A DNA stretch of 64,000 nt. It comes from Campylorhamphus procurvoides. Its lineage: Eukaryota; Chordata; Aves; Passeriformes; Dendrocolaptidae. Every line of letters begins with the position of its first letter. The stretch's first letter is position 1. The notes beneath the pieces were generated by a model. That model did no database searches and was not told where the DNA came from. It was given only the letters and a program-made list of their open reading frames with translations. The stretch lies in the NCBI GenBank assembly GCA_013396655.1, contig WBMV01008582.1:62001-126000 (forward strand), read 5' to 3'. The position numbers and the translations under genes were made by a program. Below are positions 32,822 to 43,877 of this stretch, piece after piece.

Positions 32822-35800
32822 GTAAGAGAGGGGTGTGCGGGGCACTGCGGGGGCACTGCGGGGTGCCCGGCGCTGGGATCGCCCCCCCGGGCACGGAGAG
32901 GCCAGTCCGCCTCTGCCACAGCTCGCCCCGGGCGCTGGGAGGGTCGGGATGCAGGGGCATGTCGCGACAGGGGGAAGGATGCGAGTGAGGGGGATGTGGG
33001 CATGGGATGCTTGGGGGAAGGGCGGACTTGGTGGTCTTGTTTTACAACTTCCTCAGGAGGGGCAGGCACAGATGTCCCCTCTGTAGGGACCGGGAACAGC
33101 ACCCAGGGAACGGTCAGAACTTGTGTCAGGGCAGGGTTAGGTGGGATCGCAGGGAAAGGTCCTTCCCAGGGCAGTGGGCACAGCCCCAAGGCTGCCAGAG
33201 CTCCGGGAGGGTTTGGATGATGCTCTGGGGCTCAAGGGGTGACTCTTGGGGAGGGTCCTGGGAGGGCTGAGGGTTGGACTGATGATCCTTGTGGGTCCCT
33301 TCCAATGTGTTCCATGGTTCTGTCTTTTGCAGCTTTAATGATTGTATGATTTCCCCCTTCTGGCTGCCCAGCAGGAGCCAGCCCTGCCCTGGGGGGCTGG
33401 CTGGAGTCAGCAGACTTTGGGACAGATCCCATGAGGGCAGGGAGGAGATAAGGGGAAAACACAAGGAACCCTTTCAGGCCTGCTTACAGCTGCACAGACA
33501 ATGTCCTCTGTACTTAAACTATATTTGAGATCTGATGAGCAGTGACCAACTGCAATAGATTTTTTCCTTCGCTGAAAGTAATGACAAGTTTGGCAGATAA
33601 GGCAGAGTTTTTCTGCCAGTTAGTGGGAAAAAATTGTATTTATATATCCAAAAGGCCCTGAGTGCAGCTCGTGACAGCATTTCTAGACAGTTAGTGTGGG
33701 TTTCTAATAACAATGTGCCATCTGTGTTTTTCTTACGCCTTTCACAACAGCAGTGGACATTTCCCTCAGAAGAGGTAAGGGGGCTCTGCCTTTTTCACCA
33801 AGCCTGCATGAGTGTAAAGTTCCCAAGAGAAATACAGCTTGGGCTAGAAATGTATTTTCTAATACTGCTGTTGTAGTGAAAAGCTGTTCTGGTTGTAACT
33901 TCTGTGTAAAATGTTAACAAACTGATTCTGACTACTTAACTCTTCCAAAGTTCCAGTGTGAAAGGTCTTTATACCCTCCCTCTTACAGTGGTCTTGTAGG
34001 AATGTATAAGAATAAAGCAAAGCCAGCAGATATCCCACAGAGGGGTTTATAATGACCTGTCCTCTCATCCCATTTGTTCTGAGTACATTCCAAATGTTGC
34101 TGAATGTCTTTTCTTCTGTAAAAACATGTAGGTTAGCAGATTGTCTGCAAAGAAATATTTACGGAGTAAAACAAAACTGTTTGTTTCCGCAGTCTAAATA
34201 TTGGGACTGTTCTGCTGAGAAACATACAAGTGCATAATTTTAGATGATGTGTCTTTTCACTTTGATCTTTCCTTGTAACCAAAATAAGCTGCGCTGCTTC
34301 TGCATGAGAAAGTCCCTGGCTCCTGCCAGCCTGAAAACAGACAATGTTTACTTCCTGGGCAGTCAGCAATGCTGAGAACTGGGCTGTGGGAACACGGCTG
34401 GTTCTCCCCAGCAGAGACACTGAAAACTGAAAGTGTGGTTTGGAGGAGATATTGATAAGAAATCCTTCCCTGGGAGGGTGGGCAGGCCCTGGCACGGGGT
34501 ACCCAGAGAAGCTGTGGCTGCCCCATCCCTGGGAGTGTCCAAGGCCAGGTTGGATGGGGCTTGGAGCAACCTGGAATAGTGGAAGGTGTCCCTGCCCGTG
34601 GCAGAGGGTGGGTCTGGATGGGTTTTAAGGTCCCTTTCAACCCAAATCATTCCATGAGTTTTCTTCACTGCAATATATCCTCAATAAAACCCTTGCAATC
34701 ACCCTAGAAGATAAATTCTTGCTACCTCTGGGTGTGTAAGGGAATCTCTAATTTTAGACACTTAGTTGCTTAAAAATAATAAATTAAAAGAAAAAAAAAG
34801 CCTCTCTGAACTTTTGAAAGGGAGTTATGCTCTGAAAAGTTTGGCTATGTGAGCTTGCTCTCTGGCACAGAATTGCTTCTTTGGGAGGAACTCCCAGGAC
34901 CTGCAAATCACTTTAAAATCACAGAGAGATAAGAGCAGGACAGAGAAGGACAGGGCTGTGCAAAGTGACCTAAACTGTTGGATGCACTAAGAACACCTTG
35001 GAGGTGCCACGTACCACTCCAGTAACACAAGAGGCTTTTCCCTGTGTTGTGCCTTCCCTCCAAACAGTGCCAAGCTCATCCAGGTGGCACTTTAGCCTTG
35101 CATTTCAGCCCTGCAAGTGGAGTTGCTGCAGCAGGTTTGTCCCCCTCTCTGCAGGACAGACAGTTTGCCGCCGTGGGACACAGAAACCCTGCTACAAAAT
35201 CGTGTATTTTCACGATGCCTCCCGCAGAACCAGCTATGAAGAAGCTCACCTGGCCTGCAGGGCCGATGGGGGGCACCTGGTCAGCATCGAGACAGCAGCA
35301 GAGCAAAGACTCATCGAAACATTTATTGGCAGTCTCTTGGCTTCTGATGGAGACTTCTGGATAGGGCTCAGGAGGAAAAAGGAGGAGGAGGACAACAGTA
35401 CAGAGTGCCAGAACTTCTACTCCTGGTCAGATGGCAGCTCCTCCAAGTTCAGGTGGGTACCTGTGGGTAGGGCTGGGAGGCAGAAGGGTCGGGGAGTGTC
35501 ACCTGCCTTCAGCAATCCCAAAGATTCTGTCAAATGAACCGAGCAGTGTTGTCCCAGCTGCCACCTGTGATCCATCCCATCCAGGTATAAGGTTACCCTA
35601 CTCTGGAGACCTTCCCTTCTTGCTCTATATGACACCTGGAGTGTTTAGATTGGGCTACATTGGCAATTTCTGATACCCAAAAGGAGAGGAAAGAACAAGT
35701 GATCTGGTCTTAAAAAATCTGACTAGGCAGCTACAAAATCTGTGCTTTGAGCTGAAGGTTCCTGATCCCCTGGAGTTTGTGCATGGTGTCCTGAGCAATG

Positions 35801-38800
35801 GGCTCTTTCCTTTCTGCTCACTGAAGGAATGACTTTTATTTTCCTGTGACACAGTTAGATCTGAGAGCTGCAGGATTTATCGTAGACACGGAAAGTCTTG
35901 AGTTTTCACAACACTCGTTAGGTTTCTGCCTCTTTGTCTTAAGACAAGAGAAACCACAACATTTGTTGCAATTAAAATATAAAAGCAACATTTACACCAA
36001 ATTGCATTCTTTGTGTTGGACGTGTAAAACTACCTTGCTACTGTGACCTTTTTGCTTTGGGAGCCCAGAGGGTGTTTTAGCTGCTCTGTGAAGGAATGAA
36101 TAAAACAGAACTGGGCTTGGTACTGTTTGATATATGAAAGTTTCTCCTGTGGTTCAGATATTGGGGGTGGCTAAAGGGAAGCTGGAGCCAGATCTGCTGC
36201 TAAGAAACAGGCACAGCTTTATCGCCTCTCATTGGTGAGCCCCAGCTTATTTATGCTAAATGATAAAGCCAAGGCAAACAGCAGGGGAGGAAGGAAGTGA
36301 GGGAGGAATACAGCACTGGAATGATTGAGAAAACACTGCTCTAACACACAGGGGTCTCTTCCCATGTGCAATACCTTGGGATATCTGGAATGATTTCTGT
36401 TGTATGGGTCAGCCTGGCACGCAGAACGTGGCTTGTTCCAGAATCAGTGGGTGCTGAACAGTTGTCAAAATCAGGACAGTGTTTCCCTGAGTTGCAGAAG
36501 ATGCCTCTTCAATAACAATTGTATTGCAGAGTGCTAAGCCTCCTTCCTGTGTGCTCCTTGGAAAAGCCTGCACAGTTGTCTAGTGGTGAAGTTTATTATT
36601 AGAACAACAAAAAAAATGATCTGCAAGACTGTGTTGGTGCATTTCTAGACAGAGAAAGCCAGATCCTGCTTTAGCTTTTGCATTTTCTCATTAAATAGGT
36701 GTTGAAATTTTGCAGGCACTGAGGCCAGAGAGCAAAAATAACTGTGATAGATGATTTTGCACAGATCTAGCATCGTGTGGAGAAATTCAAGCTTCTCCTG
36801 AGCTTTTATTCAGCCTTGCAGAAGAGCTGGAGGCAGTGAGGTGCTCAGCCCTTTGCTCCTGGGTGTTTGTTCAGCACCCTGATGGCTGAGTTTTCTTTGA
36901 AAAACCAGAACTCCAGGAATAAATAATTGCATTATTCCCATTTTCCCCCGTGGAGGTTTGGGGTGCTGGGGTGTGCCCTGTGTGCTCTGTGCCCACCCAA
37001 ACTCCTGGGGAGTGACGTCAAGGCGTCCTTGCCATGGTTGTTGTGTTTTCTCAGGAACTGGTACGTGGATGAGCCATCCTGTGGGAGTGAGATCTGTGTT
37101 GTGATGTACCACCAGCCATCTGCCCCGCCAGGTGTCGGAGGTCCTTACATGTTTCAGTGGAACGATGACAGATGCAACATGAAAAATAACTTCATTTGCA
37201 AATATTCTCTTGGTAATGAGTCATTCTGCCCTTTGGAAAGCAAGCCCCAGGGGAAGGGATGAGGAGACTGCAGTGACAGATAGGGAAACCCTGTCTCAGC
37301 TTCACTGGAAGGATCTGGTGGGAGATGGGTAGCTGGAAATTTATGTAGGTCCTGGGGGAAACTGTCTTGGTGTCTGATATCAGTAGCCACTTGTGACTTG
37401 TGTAAATTCTCAGAGGATTTTTATGGAGTGTTTGAGGTCTCAGGTGGGGCCTGGGGGAGAGAACACTAAAGGATGCTCATGTTGTTAGACTGTTCAGCAC
37501 ACTTGTCCCCCCATTCAGGTTTATGAGGAAATTGTGCATTTCTCTTTTTCCTTTCAGAGAAGCCAACAAATGCTCCAGTGGAGAACTCTCGGAGAGGTGA
37601 GTCGGATTGGTTTGTTTGGGGATTTTTTTAAATGATATATTAACTTCCAGTGGAAATATTGTTGCCTTCATTCTCAACAGAGTGAAAACTGACTGAGCAG
37701 GAAACTTCCCTGCAGTTTGCACTTTCCTTGTGCTGTTCCCTGACCCATTCTGTGGGAACAGGGCTGTTGATGCAGTGTCTGGGGCTGCTGGTTGTGCTGC
37801 AGGGATCGAAGCACGAGAGGACCACATCTTTGCAGCTCTCAGTCCCTTCAGTCTCCTCACCCTCACTCCTTATGATTCTCAAGCTGTTTCCACAAAAATA
37901 ATCTGTGATACTAACTAAGCTGCTTCTTTGCAGGTGTTGCCACAGAGCCCTGGAGCCCAGCATTGCCAGAAGAACGTCGTAAGAAAGGTGGCAATGTGAC
38001 AGCTGTGGGAGCCAAAGGTATGTTGTGCATCCAACATCTGGCCTCTTCTCTCCCTGCCTGTGCACATCCACATTTCCACTTGTGGCTGCAAACAGACTGA
38101 CCCAAAAGTCTGTACATATACAACTGCCTCTGGAAAAAACACAACTTCCCTTGAATCTTCACAGTGCAAACCTGAAGTGATTGCTTTGGGCTACCAAAAT
38201 GCTCAAAATCTAAAGCTGAGCAAAGTGCTCTGGGTCTCAAAAAGGTATTTTTAATGGATCACTTTTGAGTGGCTAAATTGTTAATGTTTTATTTGTAAGT
38301 GCATCATTAGCTATGAGAAACTTCCAATTTCTTCTTCCACTGACTCATTCTTACCCCTAGAGCCTGTCCAGAGTCTGGCCTACATCCTTATCCCCAGCAT
38401 TCCCGTGCTGCTTCTCCTGGTGGTCATCACAGCCATCTCCTGGTTTTGGCTTTTTGTGAGGAGGTGAGTGGCTCTTCTGTGTCAAAATCAACTTCACTTG
38501 TCAAATGCACTTCAGCTTTCTTATTAAAGGTTTGAACTATCTGATGTTCCCCTTCAAAAGTGAAAAATGAGTTAGTAGAGATAAAAGGACATTGATTTGG
38601 AGCAAAGAATGCTTATCAATAACCCCTCCTTGTTTTCCCTGTGTGCACAGTAGCTCTGGTGGGGTGCTGGCTGTGGTTTTGGGATTGTCAGGGTGGGGTT
38701 TTGCTGCTTCGGTGTCTCAGCTGGGTGCAGGTGCTGCTGTGGGGCCATCCTGGGTGTGCAGCCTGGNATCAGGGTGGGGTTTTGCTGCTTCAGTATCTCA

Positions 38801-39279
38801 GTGAGGCCATCCTGGGTGTGCAGCCTGGCAGGACCCATAACACCCAACTTCATGCCAAGCCCAGGCTCTGAGTGCCAGCTTTCCTCAAGGGGCACTGCTA
38901 AATGACTCTAAGAGGTTTGGCAAAAGCCATGACCTGGTTTTGTGTGTTTCCCCCATTCCCAAGGAGAGAGGAGCACGTGGATACGAGCCCAAAGGAGGAG
39001 GATGCCTGGCTGTCCAAGCCCAGCCCCAACCTGGACATTTACAGAGTCATCAACAGGCAGTCCGAGGCAGACCTGGCTGGCACCAGACCTGTCCCCAAAC
39101 ACTCCTCCTTCCGTGCCCAGCAGCACTGGGAGCTGGCCAGGGGCTCGGAGGGGACAGCAGGGACCACCCCCAGCACCCAGAGTGGCTTTGTGACCAATGA
39201 CATCTACGAGCTCTGCGGGGACCGTGTGGGCAGGAGCACGGAATCCACCTGGGTGGAGAATGAGATTTATGGATATTAA
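32755..39279 (+). CDS. LAYN: LAYN (layilin), C-type lectin hyaluronan receptor
   Basis: Seven exons: 32755-32821, 35155-35452, 37055-37212, 37558-37596, 37934-38017, 38361-38463, 38964-39279. They total 1,065 nt, 354 residues plus stop; human is about 382 as I recall. Signal peptide MLAAAALCAAALGCAAG, C-type lectin domain about 26-177 (CYKIVYFHD, GDFWIGLRR, NWYVDEPSCG, YMFQWNDDRCNMKNNFICKY), short stalk, transmembrane helix about 221-247 (PSIPVLLLLVVITAISWFWL), and a cytoplasmic tail with DIYRVINRQSEADLA and the conserved end TWVENEIYGY. Layilin binds hyaluronan outside and talin and radixin/merlin inside. The tail has one SGFVTNDIYE repeat where human has two SGFVT-like elements, which explains part of the shorter length. 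Identity is certain from end-to-end similarity and synteny. Confidence 0.97.
33110..33325 (+). mobile_element. CR1-type LINE 3' fragment in LAYN intron 1
   Basis: CAGTGGGCACAGCCCCAAGG, CTGCCAGAGCTCCGGGAGG and the tail GATCCTTGTGGGTCCCTTCC are typical of the 3' end of avian CR1 in sense orientation. Confidence 0.75.
34455..34665 (+). mobile_element. CR1-type LINE 3' fragment in LAYN intron 1
   Basis: CCCATCCCTGGGAGTGTCC, AAGGCCAGGTTGGATGGGG, GGAAGGTGTCCCTGCCCGTG and the ending CAACCCAAATCATTCCATGA make this a clear CR1 3' end. Confidence 0.85.
35155..35452 (+). CDS. LAYN: LAYN exon 2 (first half of C-type lectin domain)
   Basis: The acceptor CTCTGCAG ends at 35154 and the donor AG|GTGGGT is at 35453. 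It encodes CRRGTQKPCYKIVYFHD through SSSKFR, including EEAHLACRADGGHLVSI and the WIGLRR core. Confidence 0.96.
37055..37212 (+). CDS. LAYN: LAYN exon 3 (second half of C-type lectin domain)
   Basis: The acceptor TTTTCTCAG ends at 37054 and the donor TTG|GTAATG is at 37213. It contains HQPSAPPGVGG and WNDDRCNMKNNFICKYS, the calcium/ligand-side motifs and closing cysteine of the lectin fold. Confidence 0.96.
37558..38017 (+). CDS. LAYN: LAYN exons 4-5 (extracellular stalk)
   Basis: Two small exons, 37558-37596 and 37934-38017, both entered and left in phase 1. They encode EKPTNAPVENSRR and a 28-residue Pro/Glu/Lys stretch with a possible sequon NVT. Mammalian layilin has short variable stalk exons in the same place. 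Confidence 0.88.
38361..38463 (+). CDS. LAYN: LAYN exon 6 (transmembrane helix)
   Basis: The acceptor TTACCCCTAG ends at 38360 and the donor AG|GTGAGT is at 38464. It encodes SLAYILIPSIPVLLLLVVI and FWLFVRR, clearly a single membrane span with a basic stop-transfer. Confidence 0.94.
38688..38828 (+). repeat. Local tandem duplication split by a single N (LAYN intron 6)
   Basis: A unit at 38688-38766 (TCAGGGTGGGGTTTTGCTGC... ending GTGCAGCCTGG) recurs at 38769-38828 without about 19 internal bases. The copies are joined by an N at 38767, so the duplication may be an assembly product. Confidence 0.85.
38964..39279 (+). CDS. LAYN: LAYN exon 7 (cytoplasmic tail)
   Basis: The acceptor is CCCAAG at 38963; the exon encodes 105 residues ending NEIYGY and TAA at 39277-39279. 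Tyrosine motifs IYRV, IYEL and IYGY and the QSEADLA segment are those of mammalian layilin, whose tail binds talin. Confidence 0.95.
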
Positions 39280-39790
39280 GCAGATGGACAAAAAGAGAAA
39301 CCCCTTCCTGGAATTCGGATGGCAAAGTGAACATTGACACAGGTTTACCTGCCCTCTCTATGCACTTGTTTTAATGATGGTATGTGTGATGTTTGTCCTG
39401 GGTTTGCATTTTCCCCATATTCTTGTCTTTTTTTTTTTTTGGAAAGGATATGGGTTTTTAAAGATCCAAACTGAAAAGAATGTACATATTTTGCTTTGCA
39501 TCAAGCCCCCTTTGCCTTGGGAATGGCTTGTTAACACTCCTGATTCTCTTTTGAACCAAAGAAATGCCTTGGAAACCAAAGGACAATCCAAAATCCTTAT
39601 TTATTTAACTGACCACGTGTCTTAAAGGTGCTAAAAGTTGCCTGTTATGTGTGATGGAGCCCTGTTTTCTTCGAGATGGCTGAACCCCTGCCTGGCACTG
39701 GGGAGCGGGGAATGAATTCCTTGGTTTGCTTTGCCTGTGTGTGCAACTTTTACCTATTAAAGTGTCTTTATAAAAGCCCTGAGTTCTCTC
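39280..39790 (+). other. LAYN: LAYN 3' untranslated region
   Basis: From the LAYN stop to just after the likely polyadenylation signal ATTAAA at 39756-39761. A poly-T run lies at 39,429-39,440. No coding sequence is apparent. Confidence 0.55.
39756..39761 (+). terminator. LAYN: Candidate LAYN polyadenylation signal ATTAAA
   Basis: ATTAAA followed by a T-rich then GT-containing segment, about 480 bases after the stop codon. Confidence 0.45.
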
Positions 39791-41447
39791 ATTTTCCTCT
39801 TCCAGTGCTCGCCCTCATCCTGCTGGGAGGGAGGAGAGACCAAGCAGTGCAGGGAGAATGACCAAGCAAAGCATGTCAAGCAGGAACACAAATATCACAC
39901 ACCTTTTGCTCTGCAGGTGTTTCTGGCTCCAGGAGAGCAGCCCTGCTGCTCAACAAGTCTGTGAAAGCCCCTAAAATGAATAAATAAATGGGAAAATGAA
40001 GCAAACCCCCTTTTCACAAGCCACCAGGAAACAAAACTTTGGCAAAAGGTGTTTTGTGTGTGACTGAAACAACAAGAGAGCTGAGTGCAGATGTAGTTAT
40101 GGATCTGTTCTGCCAAAGTCAATAGGCAGGAGAGGGTTCTGGCTCCCTGTGCTCTTGCTGTCCACTGCAAACACTGAAACATTTCAGGGAGGTGCCACAG
40201 CTGGTTCCCACTTCCTACAGGTCCCAGGTGAGGTTGGTGGCTCTGCCCTGCACATCTGCACCCCCACAGGGTCTGCCAAGCTCCTGCTCTTTCTCCACCA
40301 GAACGTGGTGCAAGGTGAAGCCCTAAAAGAAGTAACCTATTAAAAATAAATCTCCTAGGTGTTTTGAAAATGACATCGAATTAGCAACAGGTTCTCCTGA
40401 AAAGCAAAATCCTCACACAGGAGAGTAGTCAGTGCTGGGCACTTGTGGTGCCTGGAGTTCCTAATGCAGTAATTAGTGCTCTTTTATCAAACAGAAGTCT
40501 ATCTGTTTTTAGTCTTGTATTCTTTGGTCTCTTCTTGTAAGCATCAGCCACATATTAAGCATTTTAGGCATTGAAAACCAGAAAATGAGCAGGAAAAGCT
40601 TGTGAGATGTTGGAGCTTAGGTGTGTAAAGCCGTATTTTGGCCCTTTGAGCTGCTCGGGCAAGGCAGCTGCGTGTGCTCAGCCCCTCTGGAAGGCATTAG
40701 GGCGAGGCAATGTTATAAATTCCGGAGTTTTGGCATCTTTGGAGCACCAGAGCTGTGCTATGTGCGGGAGCAGTGACCACACGAGGGCATGTGCGCTCCA
40801 CGCTTGTGTCCTCCCAGCGCTGCTCCATCCAGGGCTCTGCCAGGAGCAAAGCTTGGATCCCTTTACCTGTGCCAAAGTGGGAAGGAAGGAAATAAATGTT
40901 TTAAGACTAGAAAATTGCGTTTATGATAAAATGACTGAGAAGGAATATTAGGCCATATTTTTCACAGTATAGAAGAAGTGACTTTTAACACACCGAGCTT
41001 GAGTCTAGAAAATGAAGTGTCCCATGGCAGTGAACTTTCCCAAGTGGCAGTTTGGGATGACACCATTTGCTATTCAAGTAGCATTATGGAAAGCTTGCTC
41101 ACGTACCTATCAATCACTTAAAAGGGTGGATGTCTGACTAACTCAAGTCATCAGTTAGTCATTGCCAGAGCTTCTTCAGGGGATAAATAGAACAGTGAGA
41201 GCACTCTGGTTGTTCTCCATGGCAGCCCAAGTCAGCAGCGTCATCTCCAAATGTCATTCCTTAGAGGAATCTCATGAACAGAGAAGGACAGGCATTCATT
41301 TTTTCACAGAGATCTTCAGTTCTCCTTGCAGAACAGTCATCACTGTTTGACATGTAACAAATTTAACCAACTTTTCACAAGTATGAGGCAGCGTTACGTG
41401 TAAGATGTGTATAAAAAAGGGAAAGCAAGAGACATCAAGTTTGTTCC
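39791..41447. other. LAYN-SIK2 spacer, no gene recognised
   Basis: A 114-codon plus-strand frame at 40,607-40,951 has many cysteines, but no splice support and no resemblance to a family I know. No repeats were recognised. Confidence 0.45.
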
Positions 41448-42464
41448 TTGCATTCTTCCACTTGCTTTTTGTGGTCACGCTCTGTTTTGAGCTGTGTTTG
41501 CATCACAAAAGGTCTGTGACTGTTGCTGATTCAACAGACAACGTGTGCTCTTTTTCCATCAGCTTTGGGATGTGCCTTTTTTGGGCAGTGGAACTGGGCA
41601 AAGCCTCCAGGGGTGATTCCTGGTACCCAAATGCCAGGAGGTACCATCCTCCAGCATGAGGTAGGATGGAGGAGAAGAGTCATCAGAGAAGGACAGGCAC
41701 GAACTGGGAGAGCAAAGATTCCTGCAGAGTTGAAATGGCATTTTTTGAATGAAGCTGGAATTGCACACATAAAGCAGGCCTGGTGGACTTGGCACTGGAA
41801 AGGGAATTTAGCATGCAAGGCCTTAACTTTTGTCAGCTCTGAAGGTCCTCTAACCCTGTCATGTCAAAGGGCCTAACAGAGTCCCAAATCTGTCTTTTCA
41901 GGTATGGAGGAAACAAATAGAAGAATAGTTTAATTAGAAGGGACCTGCAAAAATCANTTGCATTCTTCCACTTGTATTTTTGTGGTCACGCTCTGTTTTG
42001 AGCTGTGTTTGCATCACAAAAGGTCTGTGACTGTTGCTGATTCAACAGACAACGTGTGCTCTTTTTCCATCAGCTTTGGGATGTGCCTTTTTTGGGCAGT
42101 GGAACTGGGCAAAGCCTCCAGGGGTGATTCCTGGTACCCAAATGCCAGGAGGTACCATCCTCCAGCATGAGGTAGGATGGAGGAGAAGAGTCATCAGAGA
42201 AGGACAGGCACGAACTGGGAGAGCAAAGATTCCTGCAGAGTTGAAATGGCATTTTTGAAATGAAGCTGGAATTGCACACATAAAGGAAGCCTGGTGGACT
42301 TGGCACTGGAAAGGGAATTTAGCATGCAAGGCCTTAACTTTTGTCAGCTCTGAAGGTCCTCTAACCCTGTCATGTCAAAGGGCCAAACAGAGTCCCAAAT
42401 TTGTCTTTCCAGGTATGCAGGAAACAAACAGAATAGTTTAGTTAGAAGGGACCTGCAAAAATCA
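41448..42464 (+). repeat. Two ~508-base near-identical tandem copies joined by a single N
   Basis: Copy 1 is 41448-41956, copy 2 is 41958-42464, and the N is at 41957. The copies differ by a handful of substitutions and small indels (for example TTAATTAG versus TTAGTTAG, AAGCAGGCC versus AAGGAAGCC). The divergence looks allelic. Copy 2 continues without a break into unique sequence. Confidence 0.92.
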
Positions 42465-42905
42465 TCTGGTCCAAATGCCTGACCACTTTGGGGCAAAACA
42501 AAAGTTAAAGTGTGTTATTAAGGGCATTATTCAAATGCTTCTTGGTGAGCAGCCTGTCCCAGTGTTTGACAACCCTCTTGATACAGAAATGCTTCAGTGT
42601 TCAGTCTGCACCTGTCCTAACAGTTTTGAGCCATTCCCACACGTCCTGTCCCTGGATCCCAGGGAGAAGAGCCCAGCACCTGCATCTCCAAATCCCCTCC
42701 AGAAAGCAGAGGTTGCCCCTCAGTCTCCTCTTCTCCAAGCTGGATAAAATCAGAGGCCTCAGCTGCCCCTCACAGGACATCCCCTCTCCTCCAGCCCCAT
42801 CACCAGCTCCATTAACCTCCCCTGGATGCATCCAAGCACCCTCATGTCCCCCCTAAATGGCGAGGCCCAGGGAGCTCTTTGGAGACATTCCTGGACATGC
42901 TCCTG
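42445..42905 (-). mobile_element. CR1-type LINE fragment (antisense to plus strand)
   Basis: GAAGGGACCTGCAAAAATCA, then CTCAGTCTCCTCTTCTCCAA and CATCACCAGCTCCATTAACC read as antisense CR1. Its inner half is copied again at 43181-43400 by the duplication described separately. Confidence 0.7.
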
Positions 42906-43648
42906 TGTCACCTGCTCCAGGTGACCTTGCCTTGGCAGGGGGGTTGGAGAGATGATCACCAGTGGTTCCAACCCCAGCTATTCTGGGATTCTGTGAATTT
43001 CTCCTGGTGGGTTTAACCCCCTCCTACAGCCACACTGTGGGGCACTGACCAAGATGGGAGAGCAGGATGGAGACTTTTGGGGTATAGTGGGGCAGTGATG
43101 CCCATGCCAAGTCGCAGGGGGAGCTTGGAGGACTTGTGTTCCCACAGCGCCACTGCCTCTATCCCCATCCCTATCCCCANTCCAAATCCCCTCCAGAAAG
43201 CAGAGGTTGCCCCTCAGTCTCCTCTTCTCCAAGCTGGATAAAATCAGAGGCCTCAGCTGCCCCTCACAGGACATCCCCTCTCCTCCAGCCCCATCACCAG
43301 CTCCATTAACCTCCCCTGGATGCATCCAAGCACCTTCATGTCCCCCCTAAATGGCGAGGCCCAGGGAGCTCTTTGGAGACATTCCTGGACATGCTCCTGT
43401 GTCACCTGCTCCAGGTGACCTTGCCTTGGCAGGGGGGTTGGAGAGATGATCACCAGTGGTTCCAACCCCAGCTATTCTGGGATTCTGTGAATTTCTCCTG
43501 GTGGGTTTAACCCCCTCCTACAGCCACACTGTGGGGCACTGACCAAGATGGGAGAGCAGGATGGAGACTTTTGGGGTATAGTGGGGCAGTGATGCCCATG
43601 CCAAGTCGCAGGGGGAGCTTGGAGGACTTGTGTTCCCACAGCGCCACT
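42687..43648 (+). repeat. Two 468-base near-identical tandem copies flanked by single Ns
   Basis: Copy 1 (42687-43154) and copy 2 (43181-43648) match almost perfectly; the clear difference is CACCCTCATG versus CACCTTCATG. Single Ns sit at 43180 and 43649, exactly at the copy boundaries. The 25 bases after copy 1 are the start of the C-rich repeat that also follows copy 2. Confidence 0.93.
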
Positions 43649-43649
43649 N

Positions 43650-43877
43650 CCCATCCCTATCCCCATCCCCTTTCCCATCCTCTTTTCTATCCTGATCCCC
43701 ATCCTCTTTCCCACCCTCATCCCCTACCCCTTTTCCCATCCCCTATCCCTTTTCCCATCCCCATGCCCACCATCTCCTTTCCCATCCCCTTTCCCATCCA
43801 CAACCCCTTTTCCACTCTATCCCCTTTCAAACCCCAATCCATCTCATCCCATCCCCATTCCCCCTATCCCCCACACC
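43650..43877 (+). repeat. C-rich minisatellite of CCCATCCY-type units beside the gap
   Basis: About 230 bases of degenerate CCCATCCCCTTT-like units, almost free of G on this strand. It runs directly into the N gap. The minus strand is G-run-rich and could form quadruplexes, which may be why the assembly breaks here. Confidence 0.85.

Larger units (their letters stand above)
32230..33000 (+). promoter_or_regulatory. LAYN: GC/CpG-rich promoter region of LAYN
   Basis: GC content and CpG density rise sharply across the LAYN first exon compared with both flanks. A purine-rich GAGGAGGAGG stretch lies in the leader at 32,660-32,712. The TATA box (separate entry) is inside this region. Confidence 0.75.

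Noticed and set aside
32368..33189. 273-codon minus-strand frame
   Set aside because: Runs antisense through the LAYN CpG-rich promoter and exon 1; Pro/Ser/Arg-rich composition is that of low-stop GC sequence.
40607..40951. 114-codon cysteine-containing frame between LAYN and SIK2
   Set aside because: No splice context, no family resemblance and no neighbouring exon in phase.
41448..42464. Treating the 508-base copies as a true tandem gene or element array
   Set aside because: A single N lies exactly at the junction and the differences look allelic, so an assembly artefact is more likely.
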